Shown here one piece after another: positions 22,735 to 34,555 of a DNA stretch of 64,000 nt (position 1 is its first letter; the number at the start of each line of letters is the position of its first letter). Location: the NCBI GenBank assembly GCA_009760885.1, contig CM019717.1, forward strand, positions 49,747,366 to 49,811,365, given 5' to 3'. The translations under genes were made by a program, and so were the position numbers. Below the pieces are notes generated by a model, which saw only the letters and a program-made list of their open reading frames with translations, was not told the origin of the DNA and did no database searches. The stretch comes from Achatina immaculata (lineage: Eukaryota > Mollusca > Gastropoda > Stylommatophora > Achatinidae).

Positions 22735-23112
22735 AAAAGCATAAGAAACGACTCTACTAGATTACAGTGTGATTACTATATAAGAAATGATTCTACTAGA
22801 CTACAGTGTGATTGCTGTATAAGAAATGACTACTAGATGACAGTGTGATTGCTATATAAGAAACGACTCTACTAGATTACAGTGTGATTGCTATATAAGA
22901 AACGACTCTACTACAGTGTGATTGCTATATAAGAAACGACTCTACTACAGTGTGATTGCTATATAAGAAACGTCTCTACTACAGTGTGATTGCTATATAA
23001 GAAACGTCTCTACTACAGTGTGATTGCTATATAAGAAATGTCTCTACTACAATGTGATTGCTATATAAGAAACGTCTCTACTACAGTGTGATTGCTATAT
23101 AAGAAACGTCAG
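22735..23112. repeat. Minisatellite, 34-39-bp unit, about 11 copies
   Basis: The 34-bp unit is tactacagtgtgattgctat, then ataagaaacgtctc. The first units are longer (39 bp) because they keep tagat before tacag. Every unit carries ctatataag, a TATA-box-like string. I see no sign of promoter use. Confidence 0.95.
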
Positions 23113-23470
23113 TACTGGGCTACGTTACTGTAGAAACGTAAGCTTTCTTTTTTTTATTTTTGTTAAAAAAAACTCCATTAGCTTTCTTGTCGGTATCTTA
23201 TTACAGCTGATGGTACCTTCGTATGTGCGTTATAAGATAGCAAATTCCGGATATTTTATCTAGTGCTCTACATTTTCGGAAGAACTGGAACCGAGGTGAA
23301 AACCGCCTCAATAAATGGGTACCTGGAGTTTCTTGTGGGGGGGGGGGGGGAACAATGAAAACGAGAACAGTTTCTAGACTCAATACATCCCAGTGCTTTT
23401 GGTGGTCTAGAGATATAAAAGCTTGCGAAAGTTGGAAAACAACTAAAGAAATAGACAAGAAATTAGACTT
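23113..23470. other. No gene; G-run
   Basis: Includes a G-run at 23336-23350. No element ends were recognised. Confidence 0.55.
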
Positions 23471-23865
23471 TTTTTAAACAAATGCCTTAGGAAAATACTC
23501 AGTATAAAGTGGGACGAATTCAAGAACAACGCAGAGATAAGACAAATGAGCAAACAATAACCTGTCTCGTGGGTGATAGTAAAAGAAGATGGAAATATGT
23601 CTGTCATATACTGAGAAAAAACAACCAGAGAATCCAAAAACAAGCTATCAAGTGGAACACAGAAGGCCGAAGAAAAAGAGGTCGATCACGTGAAACTCTA
23701 AAGAGGACATTGTTAAGAGAGACCGGTTTAGTAGGAATATCATCCCTTGATGAAATTGAAAAGCTCGCCGAAAACAGGAAATCTTGGCAAGCTACCATGC
23801 GAGCCCTATGTGACGTTTAGCGGCACGGGAAGGATGTAGGAAGATGTGAGAAGAAATATGAAGGC
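23471..23865 (+). mobile_element. LINE 3' fragment, family C (C2)
   Basis: Text begins LRKILSIKWDEFKNNAEIRQ and continues, after a stop, as PVSWVI, WKYVCHILRKNNQRIQKQAI, GRSRETLKRTLLRETGLVGI and LDEIEKLAENRKSW, ending RALCDV then stop at 23820. The 3' end cggcacgggaaggatgtag matches the other family C copies. It is 5'-truncated. Confidence 0.87.
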
Positions 23866-24144
23866 ACAACACTTCACACCACTTCGGTTTGATGCGAGTG
23901 CCACGGTACATAATTTAAAAGATTTAAATTCTGTTTTCAAAATTGTTTGAAGTTTCTCACTTAACGACACAAATATTATTTAAATTGATTAGTTAAATAA
24001 TTAATCAAACAGTTTTTGTGTGCTTAAGGTTCGGAATAATTTTTTTAAAGGGGGAAAACATTGAAAGGATAAAAAAAAAATCTTTGCCAAAACTCCACCG
24101 TCCTTTTCAAAACATGGAATTTCGCAGTCCAAAGCGTTGTTAAA
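23866..24144. other. No recognisable feature
   Basis: AT-rich spacer between two LINE fragments. Confidence 0.5.
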
Positions 24145-24600
24145 ATTTTTGATTTGATTGATTGACATTCCTTTTGGGCCAACATTGGCTCATAGGGCAG
24201 AAATTATATCTTTCCATGTCTGACGACTCGCCGCCGTCCGCTGTAGCTCTTAGATGAACTTGAATCCCAAAGTTGTAATCTCTCTAGTGATAGTTCTACG
24301 TAGTCTCCCTTGGCCTGCCTTGCTTTCTTTTGCACTTCGCTGACCATGTGAGGGCTTGGCGAGGGAGTCTGGATTCATCCATTCTGAGAACGTGGCCGAG
24401 ATAGGCCCATCGACGTCTTTTGATGTATCTTGATACGTAGACTTGGTTCGATTCCTGTCTTATTGACTCGTTCGATTTAAAGTCGGACCATCTGATGTTC
24501 AATAGTCTACGGTGACATTTGTTCTCAAATGCATCAAGTCTTTGACTGAGCAGACTGGTTGATTTCCGACTCTCACAACGGTAAAGCTGTTAAAACTGGG
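24145..24600 (-). mobile_element. LINE 3' fragment, family D (D1)
   Basis: The minus frame 24296-24502 reads MNIRWSDFKSNESIRQES, RRWAYLGHVLRMDESRLPRQ and KRKQGRPRETT. Past a stop, the same strand continues RQTWKDIISAL, stop, ANVGPKG. The tail is tcaatcaatcaa at 24154-24168. Copy D2 at 35.4 kb has the same end, with CAAFGPRG in place of ANVGPKG. Confidence 0.83.
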
Positions 24601-25667
24601 AGTTTTTTTTTTTTTTGGGGGGGGGGAGTGTAAACACTGGGATTACACAAGAGCTGAAAATTTTAAGTTTCGTGGTTTTACTGAGCATATTTGACTGCCA
24701 GATAGTAGACAGTTTATTGAAAGTATTGGAAGCCATTGCAATGTACTAATGCGCATGACCCAGTCGATCGCGACACCGAATAACAGACAATAATTAGTGT
24801 ATAACTATACACGAAGCCACCGGCAGTAAAGCTGTGATACCAAAATGTATAAAGTAGGAAAAACATGTAGGAACAGCTTTAATACTTAATGATTACAAAG
24901 TTGTGACGTTCCGGCGTGAGGCTTAATCATACAAAAACACAGAGGACGAAGAAATAGAGAGAGGAGATAAAATATAAATTCACATGACAATGTAAAAAAA
25001 AATCAAATAAAATGGATAGAGCATTTAGCTGTAACTTGTAAAGCTAGTTTATAAAGCATTGATGAAGACCACTCTGTCGATACGGCATCCAGCCCTTCAC
25101 TAGTGTGGAAGCATGCTATATAAAACAGATCCTGTTTAAACCAGTAGATTTTACGCACAGATTTCCATCGGATCATCTATTTCCCAGTCATTTTCTTTCA
25201 CCTTTTAAAACTGGACACAAGCCGATTACGGTTCCGTGCATAAACAGAAAAAAAAAGGTGAAAACTCAATAGTTATTTGACTTCCAGAAAAGACCGGATA
25301 CGGACAAACATGTCCGTCTCTGTTTAAGCATTCTCGCCAGAAATCTGAAAACAGTGTCCGGATCTGCCGTCTTTTATTAAACGCTGTCTTTTAAGTGAGC
25401 AAGCACGTGCAACGTTTGCATCCGGTTTTGTTGACAGATGGAGGGCGGTCGGAGAAATTTTGTTTTATGTCACTTTTCGATGACTCGTGACGCATTTGCT
25501 GCCATCTTATAACCATAGAAGTATGCATTTGTGGTCTGTTTATGACATGTCTGTCAATTTATAATTCGTGTAAAAGTTCTTTCATCAAACTATTTTACCG
25601 TAAATTTCTCCATATCTTCTACAGTTCACTTGTATGACACAAAATGAGAGCAAACACAACTGGTATT
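24601..25667. other. No recognisable gene
   Basis: A T-run and G-run sit together at 24605-24627. The rest is ordinary AT-rich sequence; about 25270-25480 is slightly more GC-rich but shows no coding signal. Confidence 0.55.
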
Positions 25668-26722
25668 AATAATAATAATAATAATAATAATTCAATTCAG
25701 TTCAAGTGCCATGCCGCGTGCCATTTCTCATGTTTCTCCACAATTCCCTGTCTTTGGACTTGATTATGAGATCCCCCGGTGACATTTTTCCTAGCCACAC
25801 TGACAGCCCATCCAGTAACTTCTCTCTTCCTCTGTCTCTTCTTCCCTCAATTTTTCCAGTTGCCACAATGTGTTTCAATTTTCCTCTTTTCAGGAAATGT
25901 CCTATAAATCTCGCTTGTCTGCTTCTGATCTTTGGTATAATTTGCTTTGTAACTCAGGCCTCTCGTAAGACTTCTTCATTGGTTTTCTTGGCTGTCCATG
26001 GTACCTTCAACATCCTTCTTATAAACCACATTTCCATGGCCTCCATTTCTCGCTGCACTCTCTTATTCACAGACCATGCTTCACACCCATAAAACAAAGT
26101 TGTCTCGATGTAACATTTAAGTACTCGTAATCTTGTTTCCATTGATATGGATCTGTTGCACAAGATGTGTCTCATTTTCTGGAATGCTGACCTGACCTGA
26201 GCTTTTTATTTCGTTGTGACATTTCCCACCAGCTTTTATAATTGTTCCTGTGTACTTGAATCTTTCAACTTGTTTCAGATTTGTGCCATCGATGGTAATG
26301 CTACATTTTGGTGGTATTCTTTTCTTTGAGATGACCATCACTTCAGTCTTCTTTTTATTCAGGCTGAGGCCTTTACTTTTACTTTCACGAACCAGGATGT
26401 CCAGAAGAGCCTGTAGCTCACTTTCACTTTTAACAATCAGGACTGTGTCATCTGTAAATCTTAAGTTATTAAGGTTGTACCAGCCACCTGTTATTCCTGG
26501 CATGTTCTCTACATTTCTCATTATGTTTTCGCTGTACAAGAAGAAGATGTCAGGAGATAAAACACACCCTTGTCTAACTCCCAGTTTTATGTCTTGGAAT
26601 GCTCCTATTTGGTTCTCTACCTTCCTTGCTGCTGATTGCTGCCAGTATATGTTTTTGATAAGTTTCTGATCTTTCCCATCTATGTCGATGTCTTCCAGCA
26701 TTCTTATAATTTTTGAAAATAA
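25668..26722 (-). mobile_element. LINE fragment, family B (B3), RT to 3' end
   Basis: The longest family B copy. The minus frame 26117-26701 starts MLEDIDIDGKDQKLIKNIYW and holds motif B GVRQGCVLSPDIF and motif C FTDDTVLI (the usual YADD changed to FTDD), then KKKTEVMVISKKR and a VERFKY block. After a frameshift near 26175 the frame 25954-26175 has LFYGCEAWSVNKRV and MWFIRRMLKVPWTAKKTNE. The 3' end runs into a (AAT)n tract at 25668-25690. It is 5'-truncated within the reverse transcriptase and inactive. Confidence 0.9.
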
Positions 26723-26786
26723 AATTAATAATTAATAATAATAGTAATGGCCATTTACCTCCTGGACGATGGTTTTAATGCAGTTA

Positions 26787-27183
26787 CATAGGGTGTTCCG
26801 AAAGTTCTTTTACATTTTCCAGAGGTTACTGTAAGAAGACAAATGCAGCTGCATGGAAATGCATGTGTTATTTTGTAGAGAAATTCTCAGAGTTTTAGGC
26901 ATACTTTACAAGGACTCAGCGTTAGTCCTCATTGTGACGTGACACACGTCAGTGTGATAATTCAGTTCACCCCAGGTTTATGTAGCTTATTTGGATTAAA
27001 AGATGCGATGGCGTGCGTGATTCACTGCTTCAGAATGTTCAGATCCTGTGGAAGTAGGGGTAAGGAAATATTGTCTTTAACGTCTCTTCACAATAAAAAG
27101 TCAAAAAGTGTGACCGCAGGTAGCTGCATTTGTCTTCCTGCGGTCGTCTCCGGAAAGTGTAAAGAAGTTTTTGGAACACCCTG
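26787..27183. mobile_element. MITE with long terminal inverted repeats
   Basis: The left end 26791-26850 (gggtgttccgaaagttcttt, then tacattttcc and aagaagacaaatgcagct) is the inverted counterpart of 27124-27183, which ends ggaacaccctg. The two arms match over about 60 bp with small gaps. TA flanks both sides (26785-26786 and 27184-27185). At about 397 bp with no coding core, it is a non-autonomous DNA element. TA targets suggest the Tc1/mariner superfamily, which is inference only. Confidence 0.87.
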
Positions 27184-27776
27184 TATATTAGCTATGTTCA
27201 GCATTTCCCCCTACCAACTTCTCCAATTCTTACTTCTACCAGATAACTGAGTGGAATGATCGCAGACAATAGCAACAAACCGTGTTTGTGTTGCAAGGCC
27301 CTGTGTCTGAGCGAATGTTTCTTCCGTATTCAGGTTTGCTTGTTGTTTCCTCTCCACGCCATAAGAAGAATCGTTCTCTACGTGAGAGGGAGTTTCACTA
27401 GTTTTATTCTAGTCGTCGTCACTTATATACATATATATAGTTTTGATACTTTTGGTATGGTTCACCTCCACGCTTTGGTCATAAAGTATTTGATTAGGGA
27501 TATGGAAGACATTGCACGGATGAATACGTATACACCAGTTTTTGGTTTCTTTAAATGCCAAGTATGAGCGGCCTGCAAAGCAGATGTCAAATACATAGCC
27601 TTGCTTTACACTAAATCTGTCTTATAAATATAACTGCTCTCAACAAACGACCCACAATTCATCAAAACCCAGACTGATCTCCAAATGATAATACTTCTTT
27701 GTGAATGACGTCTTCCCTGTGACGTCTGAAAAAAACCTGCTTCTGTGTTCTACAATTACGTCACACTCCAATAATA

Positions 27777-28495
27777 CGAGGTCTGACACAAAAATACGAG
27801 ACTGCACCTGTATCTCATTTTACTGAGCAAGTTGCGAAAGTCAGATTCGATCTCCTTCCAAATAGTTCCCATTTGAGCTGACACAAAGCTGTACAAAATG
27901 CTGCCGAACGTTCATAGCAATTCTATAGATCATTTTTTGAAAGGCTGTTGAGGATCTCCGTCGTTTTTGTTTTAACATCTTGTGCTGACAACAACAACAA
28001 AAAAATTGGTTTCCAAACTTGATCTTTGGGATAGATAGAAGTCACTGAGAACCAGGTATGGCGAATATTGTGGGTGGTCAATCACTTGACGTTGTGATTT
28101 GCTAAAAACTCACAGATAAAGCACTATTCCTGGCGCATTGTTTTGGTGAAAATTCCTGGACGGTGATCATTTTTCACCCTTTCTCTGCATTCCGAAATCG
28201 TATGTGCCATTAAAAAACGCATGAACTCATCATCGCAGGCATCTGTCAATAACTGAAAAGTTTATGTCGCCGATCTTCAGAAGAAACCATGTTGACTCGC
28301 TGTTCAGTTTTGTATTCCGTCATTTTTCCAACCGACCGTAGGTATACGTCTCGTATGTGAACTCGCGTCCTCTGGTGCTGAGTAAAGCGATGAAGCTGAG
28401 CAGTGTCTTAGGGTGACAGGTTGAAACATGTTCTATAATTACCCCCTTTGTCTCTCCCTTCCACTCTCAGTTCCCAGGCTAAAGGGTCAGCCTCG
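27777..28495 (-). mobile_element. mariner-type transposon relic
   Basis: The ends CGAGGTCTGAC (27777 onward) and gtcagcctcg (to 28495) are inverted and flanked by TA at 27775-27776 and 28496-28497. Minus-strand translation in shifting frames gives HQNNAPG near 28140-28165, FLANHNVK-like text, VIDHPQYSPYL and LSDFYLSQRSS near 28030-28085, and SNGNYLEGDRI-like text near 27845-27880. These correspond to the DNAPAH and HPPYSPDLAP catalytic region of mariner transposases (family knowledge). At about 720 bp instead of about 1.3 kb, with many stops, it is dead. Confidence 0.87.
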
Positions 28496-28497
28496 TA

Positions 28498-31345
28498 TTT
28501 TTACTTAAAGAAACTTGTTCACCTGTACATCTGCTGGAAACAGCTTTGTGGTTTATGGTCTGTGGTATGGGTCATCATCACTGACCTCTGGACATGCACT
28601 CTGAAAACAGCTACTTGGCAGTTCTTATCTGCGATGAGTTTCCCCGGCAACAATGCGTACTCCTATCACAGATTTTACGGTTAGTTTTAAAGTTTCTGTT
28701 TTTCATGACATTTTATGCCAAGTTTAACTCCAGCCTTTCCTCCCACATATTAAACTGTCCAAGATTAAACACATAATGTGACCTTATTCTAAAGTTGCAC
28801 CAAAATACAAACACTCGTGATCTGAGCGTTTAGTAAATGTTTCAGTTTTCCCTTCATTACTCTCTGCCTCTGTTCTACGTCTGGTAATCACTTGATGGCC
28901 AATATTATGTGATACTCCTGGAGATTTTGATTAGATTTAGGATGTAACTGAGAGCAAGCGAAGCCAGGGAAAGCAAATTAATTCCGCGCCAAGGGAGGTC
29001 AAGAATTTCCGCTTGTTTGGCTTTTGATATTTATTATTATCCTTGTTAGATTTCAGGATAAAGTGACAGTATAAACTCATCACATTGCACAATACAGAGA
29101 GAAATGTTAGATCGCCCTACAGAAAGACTGTACGAAAAATAATAAAAATAAAATGACTTAGGAAGGAGTGACAGATGTGCATTGTGTGACTTTCCAGATA
29201 CAGAAATGAAATAACATAAACAATAAATGGCTGGAAAAAAAGGTTTATAACTGAATGAGAAGCCATAGAAGTATGAAGATATGCTGTGACAATATGGTGC
29301 AGGGTTCTGGTGAGAGAGAAAGAAAAAGAGAGAAAGAGAGAGTCAAGAGAGAGATATAAAGATGTATAAGAACTGCTAAGTTTAAATGTATGAGTGAAGC
29401 AACAGAACAAAAAGAAATCGATGAAACTTAGAATAACTGGCAGAATAATGGAGAAATTTGAAACAGAAAAATAATTAGACAGAGAGAAAAAAGACAGCAG
29501 AGAGAGAGAGAGAGAGAGAATAGGGAGAAAGAACGATAGAAAGAGATAAATGCGTAAACCGCGAATCTGGCAACTACAAAAAAAAATGGAAACTGAATCG
29601 AATTGTGTGTGAGAGAGAGAGAGAGGAGAGATAAACAAAGAGATAAATATGTAAACCGCGAATCCCGAAACTGTTAAAATGGAAGCTGAACAGAATTATG
29701 AGAGAGAGAGAGAGAGGGAGAGAGAGAGAGGAGGAGGAGGAAGGGGGGAGGAGAGAGATTAATACAACAGACAAACGTCAAGAATACGAAGAGCCAGAAG
29801 CAGCAGACACATAAATTAAGACAACTAAGACACTTAAGGGGAACATTTAGTCACACAAATCAACGCGAAGAAAAAAGTGAAGCCATAAACCTTAGCTTTT
29901 ATTACACACAATAAAAGATACACATACAATAAAAGATAAAGAAGTTAATGATCATTAAAAAAAAAGAAACAAACATCAAGCTCACGTGACGACGAGAACA
30001 AACAAAAAAAAAACACTAAAAAACTATGACTTCGCGTGAATACAACAACACTTTATTACTTAATTACTACCTGGTAATATGATCGTCTTGATTGCCGATG
30101 TCACCAGCTCTTTATTTTCGTGTGGTTTTTCTACTCCTTTAGAACCTCTAGTTCCTTCTGCCACGGAGGGAGTAGGGTAGGATAGGAACGATGAAACTAG
30201 CAGCGCGAGAGGAAACAAGAATGGAAAGCAGGGTTGCTACGTAGTTACAAGTTCTAGAGTAACAGTAATTATCTTCCGTTTTTCACCATGGACTAAAGTT
30301 ATCTTTTAACTCTGCAACTCCAAAACAACACAGGCAGTGTTTGTAGATAGCACACATACGCGAATCAATGTTCAGATCGATATTTAGACAAAGTGTAAGT
30401 AAAAGTAAAATACCACATTTTTGAAAACTCAGTCCATATTTTAAAATGATGCTCGTTGAGTAACTTCCTTGGAAGTTTCTTTCTACCAAAATTTCTTATG
30501 ATTAGAAAATGAAAATTATGGCATTAACATAATTAATATATAATTTCCAAAGTCTGTGCGTCGGATTGATGTTTCCAGTGTGGACGTCGAAGCATTTAGT
30601 ACACTATCACGCCAATGTAAGCTTTGATGACGTCTACAAAATTGTGCTTACTTTTGTGGCGATTGAAAAGAAGGTCACGCTGTTTAAAGCAGATACAAAA
30701 TTCAGTGAACAAATGAAATAATGAATGAAACCAAATTAGAGTCAACTAAATTGAGATCTTTTACAAAATTAAAATTAAGATATGTTGAGCTAACAGGAAC
30801 ATATTAACTGACGTCTGTAGGCAGATATTAAAAACAACAAATTCAGTATGCAAACGAAAGAAATAAGAATAGAATTCTGTAAGTTTCCTAGAATTTTTTG
30901 TTTTCCAATAGGAAGTTTGGATTAAAAGGAAGAAAGATGTTGGGGGGAAAATGAAGAGGAACAGAACAGTTTGAATGTTCTAAGGAGCTTTGTTTTCATT
31001 GTTCACATGCTGTTATTTGGATAAAGTTCCACATTCATGGAAAAGAGTTTTACGTGAAATTCTACTTTCCCTTCATCAAACAGATGCCACACTAATCCAG
31101 TGTTCATCGCCGTGCAGGTACACGTTATAATTTTCAGAAACATTTCCTGCTCCCATCCACACACCCCTTACAGAGTGAACCCTGTACCAGATTTCCAGCT
31201 ACGTAGACTGGATGGCAATAGAACCACCTATTGCTTCTGTTTGAGAAGTCGCGTCGCTATCAGTTCTGCCATAGTGGCTCGCATGTTGATACGTGTTTTA
31301 ATGATAGGTTTGTACAATCATTATAGCTCTGTAGTAGATATGGTG
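28498..31345. other. Intergenic; purine-rich region 29310-29760
   Basis: The only structure is a GA-rich zone with (GA)n runs at 29501-29520 and 29698-29715, plus a direct duplication (next entry). Long minus-strand frames there (for example 29117-29638) are Ser/Leu/Phe-rich low-complexity translations, not genes. The rest is AT-rich. Confidence 0.6.
29536..29745. repeat. Direct duplication of about 97 bp in a GA-rich zone
   Basis: Two units, each with gtaaaccgcgaatc (29554 and 29651), a diverged aaaatggaa-ctgaa core and a terminal (GA)n run. They look like a duplicated cassette ending in a microsatellite. Confidence 0.8.
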
Positions 31346-31760
31346 TTCATTCATTCATTCCTTCATTCATTTATTTGCATGTCCTTTGCGGAACTTTGCC
31401 TCCCTAACAGCACTCCTGTAGGCCTCTCGGTTGTGAGCAAGATGGCCTGCTGCTGATGCATCTATTTGCAGATCATCAACGATGTCTTGCAGCCATCTTC
31501 GCCTTGGTCTTCCTCTCTTTCTTTTTGCCCATTATGTACCCTTCCAAGACGGTCTTCTCTAGATTATCATGACGTTTAATGTGTCCAAAATATTTAAGTT
31601 TTCTCTCTTTAATCCTCTTTACTAGCCAGCCTTCTTCAATATTAAGTTCTTGTAGTATGGATATATTTGGTCTTTTTTGTGTCCATGATATTTGAAGAAC
31701 TCTTCTGTAGCATTTACATTAAAAGGCATTTATGCGTTTCTCAGCTGTTTTGTTAAGCTG
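31346..31760 (-). mobile_element. Family A LINE 3' fragment (A2)
   Basis: It matches the last 370 bp of A1 closely, including the tail atgcaaataaatga and attcattcattc on the plus strand (31346-31373). Homology to A1 stops at ttctcagctgttttgttaag (31738-31757), where a tandem array starts with LINE sequence as its unit. The expected continuation gtgtccaggtctcac is missing at that point. Confidence 0.92.
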
Positions 31761-32022
31761 TTTTGTTAAGCTGTTTTGTTAAGTGTTTTGTTAAGCTGTT
31801 TTGTTAAGCTGTTTTGTTAAGTGTTTTGTTAAGTGTTTTGTTAAGCTGTTTTGTTAAGTGTTTTGTTAAGTGTTTTGTTAAGCTGTTTTGTTAAGCTGTT
31901 TTGTTAAGTGTTTTGTTAAATGTTTTGTTAAGCTGTTTTGTTAAGCTGTTTTGTTAAGTGTTTTGTTAAACTGTGTTGTTAAGCTGTTTTGTTAAGCTGT
32001 TTTGTTAAGCTGTTTTGTTAAG
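31741..32022. repeat. 12/13-bp minisatellite grown from LINE A2
   Basis: Units are agctgttttgtta (13 bp) and agtgttttgtta (12 bp), mixed over about 280 bp. In A1 and A5 the single-copy LINE sequence reads cagctgttttgttaagtgtc, which contains the start of both unit types (agctgttttgtta and agtgt). The array therefore arose by duplication inside the LINE copy. Confidence 0.95.
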
Positions 32023-32240
32023 ATATGATGTTAGTGCCATATTTTCCTAGACATGTCATCACACTAGAGGATGATTGTTGTCAGCATCATGCCTTTCTGC
32101 CTTTTCTTCCCCAGTCTCAGAAGAAGCCAGGTACCAATTTCTACATCTGGGTAACTGGGGCTTCTCTGGTCTGATTGGAAACACGAACCTTCGGTCATGA
32201 GAGCCTGGTGCACTAATCATTTCGCCACTCAGACGTACAC
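32023..32240 (-). mobile_element. tRNA-derived SINE (copy S3)
   Basis: Minus-strand head: A-box-like gagtggcgaaatgattagtg (about 32210-32231) and B-box-like ccgaaggttcgtg (about 32184-32197). The shared core caggtaccaatttctacatc is at 32128-32147 on the plus strand. Head wording is close to S8 (ggcgaagtgtttagtgcact). It abuts the A2-derived array. Confidence 0.83.
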
Positions 32241-33005
32241 ATGCAGCTCTACTACCGTATACACATTTTAGATTAGCATATGTAAATGAGGAATTACTTC
32301 ATACATTTTGATCTAGTTTGATCTGATTTTGTTAAATGAACAACCAATTCCTAGAGCTCCTGAAGATTTAACTCTTTGTTTTCCCAGCCTTCACATTCGC
32401 TAGTGCAATAATTTGATTCTGTATATGATGATTGTCTAACTTAGAACTGCTTCCGAATTTGACACTTCGATTTTTCGATAATTATGAGATCCTCTTCAGC
32501 CCGTGTAAAAATGCAAAAGCATCCCAGTCTTTCCTGTGTCAACACCAGAAACCCTGTTCTCATCAGACAAATAACACTTGGAAACCTATCTTCAGTTTTC
32601 TTAATCGATTCTGGCATTCGAACCAAATCGTGATTTGTTCCCCAGTTCCCTCGATCCACGTGTATCATGCCATCTTATTAGGAGGAGAATTTCAACGAAA
32701 CAAAAACTTCATTCCAGAGTTCGCAAGCCCCAAGCACTAATTGAAAGCTTTGTACTAATTCCATAATGTGTTCGCTTCAATCTATGACCTGAGCTCCACC
32801 AACAACGACGGACTCAAATCTCTTCTAGACAGATTACAACAGTGGGTGGGCGTTGTGAGAGTTAAAGTGCTCTATAAGAAGACATGGATGCGTTAATTGT
32901 TTTCTTCAACAAATCAAGTTCTATGTGTAACGCCTCTGCTAAACTTTGGCTGAGACATTTGTGCTTTCTCTTTTTTTTTTCTTTTTGAAGCAATATGCAC
33001 ATTTT

Positions 33006-33007
<2 letters not shown>
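32241..33007. other. No recognisable feature
   Basis: A 102-codon plus frame at 32432-32740 has no recognisable domain and I regard it as chance. A T-run lies near 32970-32985. Confidence 0.5.

Positions 33008-33069
<62 letters not shown>
33008..33069. repeat. (CT)n microsatellite
   Basis: About 30 uninterrupted CT dinucleotides. Confidence 0.99.
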
Positions 33070-33071
<2 letters not shown>

Positions 33072-33378
33072 ATTTTGTTTTTATTTATTCGCTCATTTTT
33101 ACTTACTATATTTCACTATTTCTTAACTTCATTGCTTTTTTCCTTATCTTTTCTTCTCTGGTTATTTGCCAGTTTTGTACGTCGGCGTATATCTGTTGCT
33201 GTCTGTTTGCCTATAAACTCCGACAAATTAACCCTTGACAGTACAGCAAACTGATACCAAGAATGTCTCAGCCCTTTCGTATCACTTTTGACCTGGCAAT
33301 AGGCAGTTCTCTTCCCCCCCCCCCCTCCCAAAACACCGGTATTCAGGTTCCCGTTTAATTATTTATTTATTTTTAGTA

Positions 33379-33711
33379 CACGCAGTCCCTGAGGTACGGG
33401 TGAGTTCCGTCCCTAAGTTTGTAGGTGAGGCGGAACAGTTAGATAAGGTTCCTATCTGATGTCAGTTGCGTCGTATATAGTATACAGTGTACCTTTCTGT
33501 GCTTCAGAAGAAAAACCCATTAGAAAAGTCGACGAACTGTTGTAGTCGGCGCAACGTTTTGAGGCGCGCTGCAAAGTAGGGCCTGTCTGGTATCATGAAC
33601 CATTATGTACGCTCGTAACTCAAATTTTTAAATAAGATAGGCTTAACAGGGCTCATTCGTAACTATGCGTTGTTTTTAAGTCGGACATTCGTAAATCAGA
33701 GACTGCCTGTG
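33379..33711. mobile_element. pogo/Tigger-like MITE
   Basis: Left CAGTCCCTGAGGTACGGGTG (33383 onward) faces the right end catt-cgtaaatcagagactg (to 33705). The inverted copies agree on CAGTC(C/T)CTGA and on the following TACG. This end type is characteristic of Tigger/pogo elements (family knowledge). There is no transposase text inside. A single TA lies left of the element (33377-33378) but has no match on the right, so the target duplication is unsupported. Confidence 0.65.
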
Positions 33712-33994
33712 TTCAGTTTGCTCAACATGAAAATCTGTAATTCCGAGAGTTAATGAATTTTTACAGGTATAAAATCAGAAAATTTCTCGTATTGTGGCAT
33801 CTTTCAACATTCATTCCCTATCACTCCGGCGTTCTCTTCGAAAGAATTATTGGAATACTAGATTTAGCATGCTAAAAATGAAGAGGCAAAAACTGAAAAT
33901 ATGATTTTACGCAGCAATCGATATTGTTTTTAACTGTGTTATTGCATCATGTGTAACATTTTAACAATTACTTTGGGGGTGAGGGAGGCGAAGA

Positions 33995-34272
33995 CGCACT
34001 ACTCAAAGTGAATGAGATAGTGGTCGGTCACCCAAAACTGAATGCGTGCATCTGGGTTGGGGAGTCATAGCCGGCCAAGACCCTATTCTGCATCCCAGTG
34101 GTGTCCCTGAAAACAGCAATATGGCCAAGTGAATAGGGATCACAATTGGAAGACTAACCCGGTCTAAAAATAGCGTCGAGGAGGAGTCGGATGTGTTGGG
34201 CCGAAAGGAGCATGACTGCGAAACAACGCAACCAAGATTGTTCTGGGGTCAAGAAGAAGAAGAAGAAGAAAT
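33995..34272 (+). mobile_element. Probable LINE 3' end with (GAA)n tail
   Basis: A GC-richer block of about 250 bp ends in aagaagaagaagaagaagaa (34251-34270), the arrangement seen at LINE ends elsewhere in the window. I cannot read a clear protein motif, so the call rests on composition and tail. Confidence 0.45.
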
Positions 34273-34435
34273 AGACTGCACTTTAACTTTTTGATAACTT
34301 TTTTCGGTCAAATGGTGGACTTACTTCATGTAGCACCCAGAATTTGAGTTTAAGAAAATGGTAAATAGTTGTAGAATAGACAGACAGTAAATAAGAAATG
34401 CAGTATAGGTCGTGGGAAAGACAAGCACAGTTCTG

Positions 34436-34555
34436 CACCATCCATCCATCTTTCCATCCATCCATCCATCCATCTATCTTTCCATCCATCCATCCATCCA
34501 TCTATCCATCCATCTTTCCATCCATCCATCCATCCATCTATCCATCCATCCATGT
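34436..34555. repeat. (ATCC)n / (CCATCTTT) microsatellite
   Basis: Tetranucleotide ccat repeats with interspersed ctttccatc units over about 115 bp. Minus-strand Asp/Gly/Trp/Met-rich frames are artefacts of it. Confidence 0.97.

Noticed and set aside
29117..29774. Ser/Leu/Phe-rich minus frames of 173 and 66 codons
   Set aside because: Low-complexity translation of a GA-rich region.
32432..32740. 102-codon plus frame
   Set aside because: No domain and no context; antisense frame also open.
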